Shown here in pieces: positions 41,018 through 49,987 of a stretch of 64,000 bases of DNA. Numbering within the stretch: the stretch's first letter is position 1; every line of letters begins with the position of its first letter. Where the stretch lies: NCBI RefSeq assembly GCF_029360765.1, contig NZ_JARKNA010000007.1, positions 1-64,000 on the forward strand. The letters are read 5' to 3'. The translations under genes and the position numbers were made by a program. Origin of the DNA: Terrimonas pollutisoli (GTDB lineage: Bacteria; Bacteroidota; Bacteroidia; Chitinophagales; Chitinophagaceae). A model generated the notes under the pieces. That model saw only the letters and a list, made by a program, of their open reading frames with translations. It searched no databases and was not told the DNA's origin.

Positions 41018-41171
41018 CAAAATTATTAAGCTATTTCGCTGTTTTAAATGATGCGGAAAAGCGACCAACATGATTTTGATCAGTTCGGGCCACCTCAAGT
41101 TTTTAATGATATTAATCAGTTGAGAGTATAACAGGCATCATACCCTAAAGCCGTTCCCGATATCAATTTTG
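41018..41171. promoter_or_regulatory. Divergent promoter with two FNR-type boxes
   Basis: The minus -7 element TAATTTTG (41018-41025) pairs with ATGATtttgATCAG (41070-41083, centre 41076.5) at 58.5 bp. The plus near-consensus -7 element CAATTTTG (ends 41171) pairs with ATGATattaATCAG (41106-41119, centre 41112.5), also at 58.5 bp. Both boxes have perfect TGAT-N4-ATCA cores. Confidence 0.7.
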
Positions 41172-41190
41172 TGGTCGAAAATTTATCTAT

Positions 41191-41538
41191 ATGCAAATCA
41201 TACAAAATATTTACAGCCCTGCTAACGTATTGGCAACTCAGAAACAATCTGTTCTTTCAAAGTTTATTGCATGGTGCAACGGGCAGGAAAAATATCGTTT
41301 TGGCTGGGTAGCTTCTATTCTCGCCATACATGGTTGTGTCCTGGCGCCAATAACGGTGCTCGCTATTGCTTTTAGCAGCAACAGCATGATCTTTTGGGGA
41401 ATGCTCATCGGTGGAATAGCTATGTCATTGATCGTTAACCTCGCTGCTATGCCAACCAAAATAACTATCCCTGTTTTCTTTCTAAGTATCCTCATTGATA
41501 TTGTAATAATCGTGGGTTCTATTTCTTCTGTTTTGTAA
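41191..41538 (+). CDS. Small integral membrane protein of unknown function
   Basis: A 115-residue protein with a polar N-terminus (1-37) and about three membrane helices (about 39-60, 66-86, 90-112). The first helix region has ILAIHGCVLAPI with a His and a Cys that could bind a metal or haem, but this is only a suggestion. No family recognised. It has its own FNR-type promoter, so it is expected to be induced at low oxygen. Confidence 0.65.
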   Translation: MQIIQNIYSPANVLATQKQSVLSKFIAWCNGQEKYRFGWVASILAIHGCVLAPITVLAIAFSSNSMIFWGMLIGGIAMSLIVNLAAMPTKITIPVFFLSILIDIVIIVGSISSVL

Positions 41539-41559
41539 AACAGAATACCATTAACCAAA

Positions 41560-41604
41560 AAAGGCTTAATAGCTTCCTGAATAAGGAAAGGTCATTAAGC
41601 CTTT
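41560..41604. terminator. Bidirectional terminator between convergent genes
   Basis: AAAGGCTTAAT (41560-41570) pairs with ATTAAGCCTTT (41594-41604), with an inner CTTCC/GGAAG stem. On the minus strand it is followed by TTTTTTGG, which suits the TPR gene; on the plus strand it follows the small membrane protein stop. Confidence 0.75.
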
Positions 41605-41729
41605 ACCTTATTTATGTTGCTCAATCAGAAATAAAATGTAAGATGTCCTTTCAAAAAAGAACGGGGTGCCGGGAGTAAAATGAATTTCAGATACCGGCGT
41701 CGTTTCATTTTGCCGGGAAACTATGATAC

Positions 41730-43079
41730 TTATAGGGTCGCCAAAGTGTTAATGGCTTCTTCCTTTAAACATTGGTCGATGGTAAAATCGTTAATCATTG
41801 ACGCTTCTAAAAAGCGCTTCGCTTTTGTCTTTTCGTTTGTCCTTGCATAAATCAACCCCGCCCGGCAAAGCAAGGCCGGTTTTTTACTATTTGTTTTCAT
41901 AGCAGCCAGGATATAGGGTATTGCTTCGTTATAGTCCCTTTTAAGATAATAGGCCCAGGCAACAGTTTCGTTCACATCGATATTGGCCGGCCGGCGACGA
42001 TATTCCTTCAACGCATGTTCCAGGGCCTCATCATAGTCTCCTGCTTTCATATAGAGATGGGCTAACTCCTTATCAGCATGGTGGCTTAAATTCTGATGAT
42101 GGCCCTCCTCACCGTGTTCGTTCATATCATCTAGTAATGCATGCAAAATTGAATCCGCTTTCTTTTTTTGACCGGCAAACAGGTAAGCTGAAGCAAGTTC
42201 TTCTTTTATTGAATTATCGATTACCAGTGAATCTGCTTGCATAAAATAATGTACTGCTTCGCTAAATTCATTTGACGCAATAGCTATGCGTCCCAACCCG
42301 GCAATCGCATACGCATAGGCGGGTCTTCTCTGCAGGGCGATCAGGTAATGCATCTCCGCACTTTTTAAATCGCCAATTGTTTCATACAAATATCCCAGGC
42401 GCACTCTTGACCACTCAGTTGCTTCATCACCCGGATAACCGGCATCCACCGCCAGTTTCATTGCGTCAATGGCGCCGGGATAGTCGCCATGAATTTCTCT
42501 TAAATAAGAAACTCTCGAATACGAACGCAGATCCGGACGGATTGAGATCATCTTATCTGCTTCCTCTACAGCTTTTTCGTATTTTCCCATTTCAACGTTT
42601 GCATCTACCAGGATGCCGTGTGCAAAGGCATTTTCAGGAACCAATGCCCTGGCTTTTTCAGCAAGTGAAAGGCCTTCTTCAAAATGATGTTGCGACAAGT
42701 AAAGAAGTGATTTATAGGTAAGGGCTTCGAAATGCAACGAATCGATTTCCAATACTTCATCTACATACTTCATAGCGGCTCCATTGTAATAATCATAGTC
42801 GCCTGTTATTCTCGCTTCATTAATATATAAGCCGGCTAAAGCAATCCTCGATTTAGTATCAGATGGATTTGTTCTGACCACTTTCATTAAGTTTGCAAAA
42901 TTCTCCTGTTGTTTCTTTTCTTCAGCTGATTGTTTTTTATATCCAGGTCTTTCTTTAAGCGGATAGAAAACAACTATGTCTCCTTTTACTTTATGTTTCT
43001 TTTTATGTTCTATCGCCAAAAACCCGGCAGCGACAACAAAAAGTCCAATTATTATAATAAAGAAGTATTTCTTTTTCAT
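41730..43079 (-). CDS. TPR-repeat protein with N-terminal membrane anchor
   Basis: A 449-residue protein: short basic N-terminus, one membrane helix (about 5-24), then TPR-type helical repeats over most of the rest (for example ALTYKSLLYLSQHHFEEGLSLAEKA and AGDYDEALEHALKEYRR, quoted in part). It is probably a periplasmic scaffold. It lies downstream of the DUF4331 gene on the same strand with 189 bases between, a frequent pairing in Bacteroidota. Its leader resembles that of nosL. Function unknown. Confidence 0.8.
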   Translation of the reverse strand: MKKKYFFIIIIGLFVVAAGFLAIEHKKKHKVKGDIVVFYPLKERPGYKKQSAEEKKQQENFANLMKVVRTNPSDTKSRIALAGLYINEARITGDYDYYNGAAMKYVDEVLEIDSLHFEALTYKSLLYLSQHHFEEGLSLAEKARALVPENAFAHGILVDANVEMGKYEKAVEEADKMISIRPDLRSYSRVSYLREIHGDYPGAIDAMKLAVDAGYPGDEATEWSRVRLGYLYETIGDLKSAEMHYLIALQRRPAYAYAIAGLGRIAIASNEFSEAVHYFMQADSLVIDNSIKEELASAYLFAGQKKKADSILHALLDDMNEHGEEGHHQNLSHHADKELAHLYMKAGDYDEALEHALKEYRRRPANIDVNETVAWAYYLKRDYNEAIPYILAAMKTNSKKPALLCRAGLIYARTNEKTKAKRFLEASMINDFTIDQCLKEEAINTLATL

Positions 43080-43089
43080 TTGTATATTT

Positions 43090-43190
43090 TTTATTGCTTT
43101 TTAGCCAAATGGAATCTCGCCTGTCGGCAGACAGGTTCGCCAAAAACATCGCGGCTGATGATAAGCATTATCATGGCTCATTTCATCCCG
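43090..43190 (-). promoter_or_regulatory. TPR gene leader element similar to the nosL leader
   Basis: On the minus strand: GATGAAATGAG, the palindrome ATGATAAtgcTTATCAT, a CCTGTC-tgcc-GACAGG hairpin, then GAGATTCCATTTGGCTAAA and AAGCAATAAAA just before the start codon. The final part matches the nosL leader at most positions and at the same distance from the ATG. Confidence 0.4.
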
Positions 43191-43220
43191 GAAAATTTTA
43201 TGTGAAGTGCAAGATTTTTT

Positions 43221-43256
43221 ATAGAAAGTCCGCGGCCATAGCCACGGGCTTTCTAT
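43221..43256 (-). terminator. Strong hairpin after the DUF4331 gene
   Basis: ATAGAAAGTCCGCGG pairs with CCACGGGCTTTCTAT (15 bp with two wobble or mismatch positions) around a 6-base loop, 12 bases after the stop at 43269. No T-run follows on the minus strand, so it may protect the mRNA end or terminate weakly. Confidence 0.55.
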
Positions 43257-43268
43257 TTTATCACAGGG

Positions 43269-45350
43269 TTAATTTTTTATCAGCTTAATAGACTGTCCTT
43301 TTTCACCATTTTTAATAACAGTGATAAAATACATACCAGCCGGAAGTTTTTGTGTATTCCAATCCACGCTATAAATTCCCGCATCTTGTTTTTTATTCAC
43401 CAATTCCTTTAACGGACGGCCTTGCTGATCCATCACTACTATCCTGATCTGTGAAGGACTTTCAACCCGGTACCTGATTGTATTGGTTGAAGCAGATGGA
43501 TTAGGATATGTTGATACAAATACTTCCGGTGCGGCCACACCTAAACTGCTTTTTCGTGGCATATTTAAAGCCGATGGAGCTGTAGTGCCTTTGCCAGATG
43601 TATTGTTATCACAGTTGCAATTATTGGTGCCTGCAAAAGGCATTTGAACAAAAGGAAATTTTGTTTTAAACGGGGCATCATTTGCATTGACACCGGTACG
43701 GTAAGAGAGCACATCAATGATATCCTGTGATACAGGGTTTGTTCCATCAAAATCATCATACCACAGACCAACGGCAGCCAACACTACACCACTCACTGCC
43801 TGCAGTTCGATCAGTGTCACGTCATCTTCCAATCTTCTTCCATTAGGGAATCCATCCATGTTAGGAATAAACTGAAGATCCCTGGTGGTGTTGTAAGCCG
43901 GATCAGTAAGTCCAAGCACCGCTGCCTGTACCAGGCCGAGGGAACTGAACTTCGGATCACTGCGGGGTGTTGGAGGAACGGCGAGGTTAATCCGGAGCAT
44001 ATCACCACCGTTTGCCAATTCCGTTTCGATAAATGGTTTACCCGCTGCTAATGGATTACCGCCTTTACCGGTTGCCAGATGATAGGGTCGTTGATTGGGC
44101 ACACCAGTGTGAAAGATCGGCCAAAGATCTACCGACCTTGGCGCATCTTTTTTCAAAAGGAAATTACCAAATTTATAATCTGCTAAAGCAGTACCGTCCA
44201 ATGCATCACTACCTTTCAATGGGTATAATCCCTGCTGATCATTTCCAAATCCAAATGCCCCCAATGAGTTTCTTTGAATGCGCAGCGGTGCTAAAGCAGG
44301 CACAGCTCCGCCAAAAAAAGTATCATCCATGTATAAGGCCAATTCAGGTTGATAAAAGTATTTACCAAATTCATCCAGATGTGCCAGATCCTCATATGGG
44401 GTCATGGAATTCCAGCGATCTTTTTTGCCAATGGGAATGACCGCCTCATTGGTTAAAGGCATTCCCAACCTTGAAACTTGTACCCAGGGACCCCGGTTTG
44501 ACTCGGTACCATCGCCGTTTAACACACGTATTTTTTGACGGCTTGCAGAGGCCCATATTCCGATCACATAGTTGTGATCTAAAATATTTTTTGCATCGGA
44601 AGGTTTGTCTTCATGTCTTTGAATAATAGGGATGGGAATTTCCAAAGCGATGGTAGATACGTTAAGGCACTGTAACCCGTCCTGTGAACAGGATCCGGTT
44701 GTACGGGGAGCATCACCTAAATCAAATATTCCCCCGAGGTCAACAAAGAAGGGATCCTCGGCTGTCCCACAAAAAACCCGTTCACCGGTGCTCGCCGTTT
44801 TTATAGAACTTTCGATCAATGCATCATAACCGGGAGCATTTAATCCTACGGGTGAGCTAATGGAACGGGGACCGATATTCGGTGGAGGTACAGTTCCGTT
44901 TTCAATAATTGTCTTCCAGCTATGATCCCGGTAACGAAAACGTTCCAACTTGTAAGTGGTTTTGAGATTCTGTTTACCCAGCCTGATGTTGAAAAAGGTA
45001 GTTGGATCTTCATTCGTCTTTTTAAATGTAAAGCGATAAATAACATCATCTCCCTTTGTTTCCAATTCATTATCGATATGAATTTCATACCGGATGTTTT
45101 CACCAAATGAATAATAGTTTGGGCCACCTTGTGGTAACTGCCCGGGAACATAGTTGGCAATGATGATCAGTTTGTCCGGGTTCTCAGGGCTTCGAAAGGC
45201 ATACAAGTCTGTATTATCAGCCAAAGGATCATTGGAAATTAAAGGTGCTTCCCGGTGACTGGAAGAAGTGAGGAGAATAGATAAAATGCACAGCAAAATG
45301 AGGGATGAAAAGATTTTTACTTTCATCCAAAACGTAATTTGTTTTGGCAT
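43269..45350 (-). CDS. DUF4331 protein secreted by the type IX system
   Basis: A 693-residue exported protein: signal peptide (about 8-28), DUF4331 domain (about 30-590; starts SSHREAPLISNDPLADNTDLYAF, quoted in part as SSHREAPL and DPLADNTDLYAF), a short Cys-containing linker (NNCNCDNN), and a C-terminal type IX sorting domain (about 615-693: YPNPSAS, then GRPLKELVN, PAGMYFITV and a final KLIKN). It is probably cell-surface. The biochemical function of DUF4331 is unknown. It is followed by the TPR gene. Confidence 0.9.
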   Translation of the reverse strand: MPKQITFWMKVKIFSSLILLCILSILLTSSSHREAPLISNDPLADNTDLYAFRSPENPDKLIIIANYVPGQLPQGGPNYYSFGENIRYEIHIDNELETKGDDVIYRFTFKKTNEDPTTFFNIRLGKQNLKTTYKLERFRYRDHSWKTIIENGTVPPPNIGPRSISSPVGLNAPGYDALIESSIKTASTGERVFCGTAEDPFFVDLGGIFDLGDAPRTTGSCSQDGLQCLNVSTIALEIPIPIIQRHEDKPSDAKNILDHNYVIGIWASASRQKIRVLNGDGTESNRGPWVQVSRLGMPLTNEAVIPIGKKDRWNSMTPYEDLAHLDEFGKYFYQPELALYMDDTFFGGAVPALAPLRIQRNSLGAFGFGNDQQGLYPLKGSDALDGTALADYKFGNFLLKKDAPRSVDLWPIFHTGVPNQRPYHLATGKGGNPLAAGKPFIETELANGGDMLRINLAVPPTPRSDPKFSSLGLVQAAVLGLTDPAYNTTRDLQFIPNMDGFPNGRRLEDDVTLIELQAVSGVVLAAVGLWYDDFDGTNPVSQDIIDVLSYRTGVNANDAPFKTKFPFVQMPFAGTNNCNCDNNTSGKGTTAPSALNMPRKSSLGVAAPEVFVSTYPNPSASTNTIRYRVESPSQIRIVVMDQQGRPLKELVNKKQDAGIYSVDWNTQKLPAGMYFITVIKNGEKGQSIKLIKN

Positions 45351-45521
45351 AATGGAGCTTTTAAAAGGTAAATAAAAAGATCACCATAAACCTTTTTGAA
45401 TTCCTTAGTTAGTTGAAAAGCTGCGAAAGTTTAAATAGGGAAAAAATTATAAGACCTGTCCTGGTAAATAACTACGACTTTTGTTTTAACATAGATTTAA
45501 AAACCTGTTTTTATTTTTGAC

Positions 45522-45529
45522 GTTTGAGG
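45522..45529 (+). promoter_or_regulatory. -7 promoter element TATTTTTG for the DUF2130 gene
   Basis: Exact TAnnTTTG match about 90 bases before the ATG at 45620. It lies at the very start of a longer open frame, so the longer version of the protein cannot be translated from this transcript. Confidence 0.45.
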
Positions 45530-45619
45530 CTCAAAGATTTTACTTCAAAATTTAGCTTGTTATCTATTGGATGTATCGCTTTGTCCCACCAAAACATTTA
45601 TTTTGTAAAAAACAGGTTT

Positions 45620-46858
45620 ATGCCCGATATCAAATGCCCAAAGTGTGGTCATGAATTTCCTTTGGAAGAAGCGCTGAACGATGAATTGAAAGAAGTGATC
45701 GAAAAAGAGAAGAAGGAACTCCGTCAGCAAATGGTTGACTACAAGAGAGCCAAAGAAGAGGAGTTGAATAAAAAGGAAATAGAATGGCAGCAGAAAGCCA
45801 ATGCTGAAAAAATTGCTCTGCAGAAACAGGTGGAAGAAAGCCTTCGCAAAAATATCAGCGCAGATTTCGAAAATAAACTTCGCCTGCTTGAACAAACCAA
45901 CAAGGATAATGAAGAGAAGTTAAAGGCATCAAGACAAAAAGAGCTGGAATTTTTGCAAAAACTGCAAGAACTAAAAAATAAAGAGGCAGAGCTGGAGTTG
46001 ACTGTTCAAAAAAAATTACAGGCAGAACGGGAAAAGCTATCAGAAGATCTCCGCAAAATTGAGGAACAAAAGACAGCCGCCAGGGAAACTGAATTTCAGC
46101 TCCGGGTAAAAGAGTTGGAGAAGCAATTGGACGACCAAAAGAAATTGGCCGAAGAAATGAAACGTAAAGCTGAACAAGGCTCCATGCAATTACAGGGCGA
46201 AGTGCAGGAATTGGCTTTGGAGGAAATTTTGAAAACCACTTTCCCATTTGATCTGATCAGCGAAGTTGGCAAAGGTGTTCGGGGCGCCGATTGCATTCAA
46301 ACCGTTAGAAATAATTTTGGCCAGGAATGCGGAACAATCATTTATGAAAGCAAACGAACCGAAAACTTTGGTGGTGATTGGATCGAAAAATTAAAAGCTG
46401 ACATGCGCAGCCTGGGTGCTGACGTAGCAATTATTGTTACCAAGACAATGCCCAAAGGAATGGACCGCTTTGGTGAAAAGGATGGCATTTGGATCTGCAG
46501 CTTTAATGAAATAAAAAGTGTGGCCTACATGCTTCGGGATGGCATCATCAAAATATTTACGGCTTCTAAAAACCAGGAAAACAAAGGCGATAAGATGCAT
46601 ATGCTCTATGACTATCTTACCAGCAATGAATTCGCCAGTCAATGGAAAGCCATTCGTGAAGGTTTCATGAGTATGAAATTGTCTATCCAAAAAGAAAGAG
46701 ATGCGATGGAAAAACTTTGGAAGGCCCGGGAAAAACAATTAGAAAAAGTTTTGTTGAATGCTGCGCATGTGCGGGGTTCTATCGAAGGTATATCAGGGCT
46801 TGACTCTGTGGATCTGAACCTGCTGGAGTCGGGCGATGAAAACGATATGGCAGGTTAA
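45620..46858 (+). CDS. DUF2130 coiled-coil protein
   Basis: A 412-residue protein starting at ATG 45620 (MPDIKCPKCGHEFPLEEAL). It has an N-terminal zinc-ribbon-like CPKCGHEF, a long charged coiled coil (about 15-195), then the DUF2130 domain (about 200-375), whose GADCIQTV, YESKRTENFGGDWIEKLK and IIVTKTMPKGMDRF resemble a nuclease-like (PD-(D/E)xK) core. The family's function is unknown. An upstream extension of 32 codons is possible but begins at a -7 element. Convergent with the PPTase gene, three bases apart. Confidence 0.82.
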   Translation: MPDIKCPKCGHEFPLEEALNDELKEVIEKEKKELRQQMVDYKRAKEEELNKKEIEWQQKANAEKIALQKQVEESLRKNISADFENKLRLLEQTNKDNEEKLKASRQKELEFLQKLQELKNKEAELELTVQKKLQAEREKLSEDLRKIEEQKTAARETEFQLRVKELEKQLDDQKKLAEEMKRKAEQGSMQLQGEVQELALEEILKTTFPFDLISEVGKGVRGADCIQTVRNNFGQECGTIIYESKRTENFGGDWIEKLKADMRSLGADVAIIVTKTMPKGMDRFGEKDGIWICSFNEIKSVAYMLRDGIIKIFTASKNQENKGDKMHMLYDYLTSNEFASQWKAIREGFMSMKLSIQKERDAMEKLWKAREKQLEKVLLNAAHVRGSIEGISGLDSVDLNLLESGDENDMAG

Positions 46859-46861
46859 TAG

Positions 46862-47500
46862 CTAACTTACTACCCAACTCAGCACCAGTTGGTCAAATAA
46901 ACGGTAATGAATTGACAGGTGAACCTGTGCTTTTGTAAAAAAACATTGAATGGTCTCTTTATCATGTTGCCGGGATTGTAGCTGGATTTGCTCGCTGAAA
47001 TCGACGCCACCATCGCCATACCATTTAAATACGGATTCTTTGCAGCTCCACAAAAGCGTCAACAACTGACGTTGTTCAGCGCCAGCGTTGAAACCATTAC
47101 CTGTAGCGTCTTCAAGCCATTTAATCTGCTCCGTTAAACCTAAAAACTTGTTCCTGACCTTTATGATTTTGTCTACCGGAATTTCTATGTCAATTCCTAC
47201 CCTGTTGTTTTTGCTGACAATCGCTGCTGCGTAATCGCCGCAATGAGAAATAGAAAAATGATATTCCTCGGCTGGCAGAAATGGCTTATCCGTATCAGCT
47301 ATCTGAATGAGATGGTAAGGAAAGTCCGGGAATAGAAATTGCAACAAAAAGCGTCCTGCCAGGTGCTGAATACGTTTATGAGGATGTGTAACATCGCGAT
47401 GCAACGGCACGTTACCTTTGAAAAACTCTTCCGTTTCTTCAATTTTCCATATACCCAGCCGGGTCGATTCGTTGATTTGATGTTGAAAAAAAATCGGCAT
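46862..47500 (-). CDS. 4'-phosphopantetheinyl transferase (Sfp type)
   Basis: A 212-residue enzyme that transfers phosphopantetheine from CoA to carrier proteins. Motifs are RVGIDIEIP (Mg-binding Asp/Glu, about residues 106-114) and WSCKESVFKWYG (about 155-166). The HCGDYAAAIVS strand with the substrate-contacting His is also visible. The length is usual for Sfp-like enzymes. The carrier target (ACP or a secondary metabolite synthase) is not identifiable here. Start is ATG 47500. Confidence 0.88.
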   Translation of the reverse strand: MPIFFQHQINESTRLGIWKIEETEEFFKGNVPLHRDVTHPHKRIQHLAGRFLLQFLFPDFPYHLIQIADTDKPFLPAEEYHFSISHCGDYAAAIVSKNNRVGIDIEIPVDKIIKVRNKFLGLTEQIKWLEDATGNGFNAGAEQRQLLTLLWSCKESVFKWYGDGGVDFSEQIQLQSRQHDKETIQCFFTKAQVHLSIHYRLFDQLVLSWVVS

Positions 47501-47561
47501 ACATCAGCTTTTCATCATTATTTTGCCAAGCTTAGTGATCAATAAAAACCGAAGATAGAAA

Positions 47562-48098
47562 ATGATACTCTCCGATAAGCGGATATTGCAGGAAATAGAA
47601 AAAGGTACTATCAAATTAGCTCCTTACGACAGGGAATGCCTGGGCAGTAATTCCTACGATGTGCACCTGGGAAAGTGGCTGGCCACCTATAAAGAACATA
47701 TCATTGACGCCAAAAAACATAACGAAATAGATTACTTCGAAATACCCGATGAAGGTTTTGTACTCTACCCGCATATCTTTTATCTCGGGGTTACATTGGA
47801 ATATACGGAGACACATGCCCACGTTCCATTCCTCGAAGGTAAGTCGTCTACGGGCCGGCTTGGTATAGACATTCACGCCACTGCTGGTAAAGGTGATGTA
47901 GGTTTTTGCGGGCATTGGACGCTGGAAATATCAGTGAAACAACCGGTAAAAGTTTATAAAGGAATGCCTGTCGGTCAATTAATTTACTTCCCCGTGGATG
48001 GAGAAATTGAGGTGAGATACAATGAAAAGAAAAACGCAAAATATAGCGGCCAACCAGATAAGCCGATCGAAAGTATGATGTGGAAGAATAAATTCTAG
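47562..48098 (+). CDS. dcd: dCTP deaminase
   Basis: A 178-residue enzyme converting dCTP to dUTP for thymidylate synthesis. The active-site motif GKSSTGRLGIDIHATAGKGD is near residues 92-111, LEISV and GMPVGQLIYF follow, and LAPYDRECLGSNSYDVHLG is N-terminal. The length fits the family. It is divergent from the PPTase gene by about 60 bases and convergent with the DUF3810 gene. Confidence 0.92.
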   Translation: MILSDKRILQEIEKGTIKLAPYDRECLGSNSYDVHLGKWLATYKEHIIDAKKHNEIDYFEIPDEGFVLYPHIFYLGVTLEYTETHAHVPFLEGKSSTGRLGIDIHATAGKGDVGFCGHWTLEISVKQPVKVYKGMPVGQLIYFPVDGEIEVRYNEKKNAKYSGQPDKPIESMMWKNKF

Positions 48099-48165
48099 AT
48101 TAACTCACTGATCCATCTGCCAGATTATAAGTCCAAATACTGGCAAAACTCACCTGACAATCGGG

Positions 48166-49278
48166 TTAAAGGTTTTCAACACCGTACTTTTTATAATAGG
48201 CTATTAACCAGGCCACCACTTCATTATAAGTCTGTTTACCTGCAGGCTGATTATTTGCTTTTAAAAAATGTCCATAGGTCCATGTTATAACCGGTTCTAT
48301 CGGGTTGCGATAAGCGTTATAAAAGCTTCTTAACTCTTTAATATCTTTTAAAGCCTGGGGATGTAATTGTCGCAGGTAAGACCTGGCTTTTGTCGAATCT
48401 CTCTTGTGTAGTTCATTAATCGCATAGTTGTAGATGTCGAAATACATCGAATACTTAAAAACAGGCGAAGGATGATTTTTGCAGGCGAGAAAAGCGACAA
48501 AATTCGCCTCATTCTCCTTGCCATATCCAAGTTGGTGAGCTATTTCATGCGTGGTAATGAAAGGCTCGAGAAAACGGGGTACCGTAGTATTGACCTGCGC
48601 TTCTCCCGAAAAGGGATTATAATATCCCTGGAAACCAAGATAGTTTCCAAGATAACTAAATAAAGAAGGTTTTACCGAAACCGGGCGATAAGCTAGAAAT
48701 GGGAGCTTCTTTGATATGACCTCGTATGCATGGCTGCTTTCCCTGAACAGGTCCCTTTTTTTTGCGAAAGAATCCCTTTGCACCTCACTGGCCGAGTCTG
48801 CATATTCATTGACCCTTAATTGCAAAACGGATGTTAGCGAATCGATATCGGACAAGGAATATTTACGAACCTCAATTCCTAATTGTGGGGAGATACCTTT
48901 ACGATTATAGTTCAAGCCCCACAAAAGATTAAAAAAGACATAAACAAAAAGGAAAAAGAAAATAGTTTGCTGCATGGCGCCTACAAAAAAAGCCCGGGTA
49001 ATTTTTTTTTGAAACAGGAATTTAAAGAAGCGAAAAGTGCGAAAGATGACAACCAAAACCAGGAAGCCATAGAAAAGGTCGCCGATACTAAAGGGGATCC
49101 ATCCGAATAAGAACCGCTGTACCCTGGTTATCAAAGGATAAACGCCATATGTATATTGATTTTCTACCCAATCAGGGTACCAGGAAGCCCATTTTATCAA
49201 AATTGTTAATACAATAAGCAATACCCAACTCCAGCTTTTCATTAACCGTTTAAACAGACGGGAGAGAAATTTTTGCAA
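48166..49278 (-). CDS. DUF3810 membrane protein with zinc-protease-like motif
   Basis: A 370-residue protein with three N-terminal membrane helices (about 15-32, 60-80, 99-122) and a C-terminal soluble domain carrying HEIAHQLGYGKENEANF near residues 244-260. That is an HExxH motif followed by E, the layout of zinc metallopeptidases. DUF3810 proteins are typical of Bacteroidota; the substrate is unknown. It is transcribed alone, divergent from the DUF177-rpmF-plsX unit. Confidence 0.85.
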   Translation of the reverse strand: MQKFLSRLFKRLMKSWSWVLLIVLTILIKWASWYPDWVENQYTYGVYPLITRVQRFLFGWIPFSIGDLFYGFLVLVVIFRTFRFFKFLFQKKITRAFFVGAMQQTIFFFLFVYVFFNLLWGLNYNRKGISPQLGIEVRKYSLSDIDSLTSVLQLRVNEYADSASEVQRDSFAKKRDLFRESSHAYEVISKKLPFLAYRPVSVKPSLFSYLGNYLGFQGYYNPFSGEAQVNTTVPRFLEPFITTHEIAHQLGYGKENEANFVAFLACKNHPSPVFKYSMYFDIYNYAINELHKRDSTKARSYLRQLHPQALKDIKELRSFYNAYRNPIEPVITWTYGHFLKANNQPAGKQTYNEVVAWLIAYYKKYGVENL

Positions 49279-49377
49279 AACCGCTTTTTTTAAAAGTACT
49301 CTAAATCAGGCCATTAAATTAGGCACAACTCATGAAAATAATTCATTTACCAAGCATAATTTTTCAGCAAATCCCCT

Positions 49378-49385
49378 TACCTTTG
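49378..49385 (+). promoter_or_regulatory. -7 promoter element TACCTTTG for DUF177-rpmF-plsX
   Basis: Exact match to TAnnTTTG, 23 bases before the ATG at 49408. Confidence 0.5.
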
Positions 49386-49407
49386 CCAACTCTTAAAAAG
49401 TTGACTA

Positions 49408-49956
49408 ATGGGCTACCGTCGTGAATTTGAGATAGCTTTTGTTGGGCTTAAACCGGGAATCCATGAATACAACTATGAGATCACAGACAAGTTCTTTGAG
49501 CGATTCCAGCAACAGGATTTCAGCAATTGTAAAGCTAATGTGAAGCTTACACTTGATAAAAAAAACAGCTTTATGCTGTTAAAATTTGAAATCGGTGGCA
49601 GTTTACTGGCTAATTGCGACCGGTGCAATAATGAGCTGACGCTGGAATTGTGGGATGAATTCAATATAGTGGTGAAAATAGTGGAAGAGCCTGAACTGAT
49701 GAACGACCAGGAAGATGATCCGGACGTTTATTATATCAGCCGGGGCGAAGGCCATATTGATATTGCAGATTGGATCTATGAATTCATCAATCTCAGCATT
49801 CCTATGCAAAAAGTTTGTAGCCGCACTGATAAAAATGGTCAGGCTTGTAACCAGGATGCATTAGATGCGCTGAAGAAAATGGAACCCGAAGACGAAGAGA
49901 AAAAGATCAATCCTATTTGGAAAGGATTGGAAAAATTTAAAGACTTAGATAACTAA
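49408..49956 (+). CDS. DUF177/YceD-family protein
   Basis: A 182-residue cytoplasmic protein of the DUF177 (YceD) family, linked to 23S rRNA/50S biogenesis. It has CDRCNNELTL (paired Cys near residues 71-74) and a second Cys pair in VCSRTDKNGQAC, typical of the family. It precedes rpmF by 31 bases in the widely conserved yceD-rpmF-plsX order, which supports the assignment. Confidence 0.85.
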   Translation: MGYRREFEIAFVGLKPGIHEYNYEITDKFFERFQQQDFSNCKANVKLTLDKKNSFMLLKFEIGGSLLANCDRCNNELTLELWDEFNIVVKIVEEPELMNDQEDDPDVYYISRGEGHIDIADWIYEFINLSIPMQKVCSRTDKNGQACNQDALDALKKMEPEDEEKKINPIWKGLEKFKDLDN

Positions 49957-49987
49957 TTATATAATTTCTGATTTTAATTGTTGAGTT

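Noticed and set aside
43150..43175. ATGATAAgcATTATCAT near the TPR gene as another FNR-type box
   Set aside because: The TGAT and ATCA halves are seven bases apart, not four, and no -7 element was found at the expected distance.
43094..43288. 64-codon plus-strand frame between the TPR and DUF4331 genes
   Set aside because: It runs antisense through the conserved leader and the hairpin after the DUF4331 gene, so it is unlikely to be coding.
45524..45619. Longer DUF2130 protein starting at 45524
   Set aside because: The extension begins inside a -7 promoter element and has no conserved features; the zinc-ribbon start at 45620 is natural.
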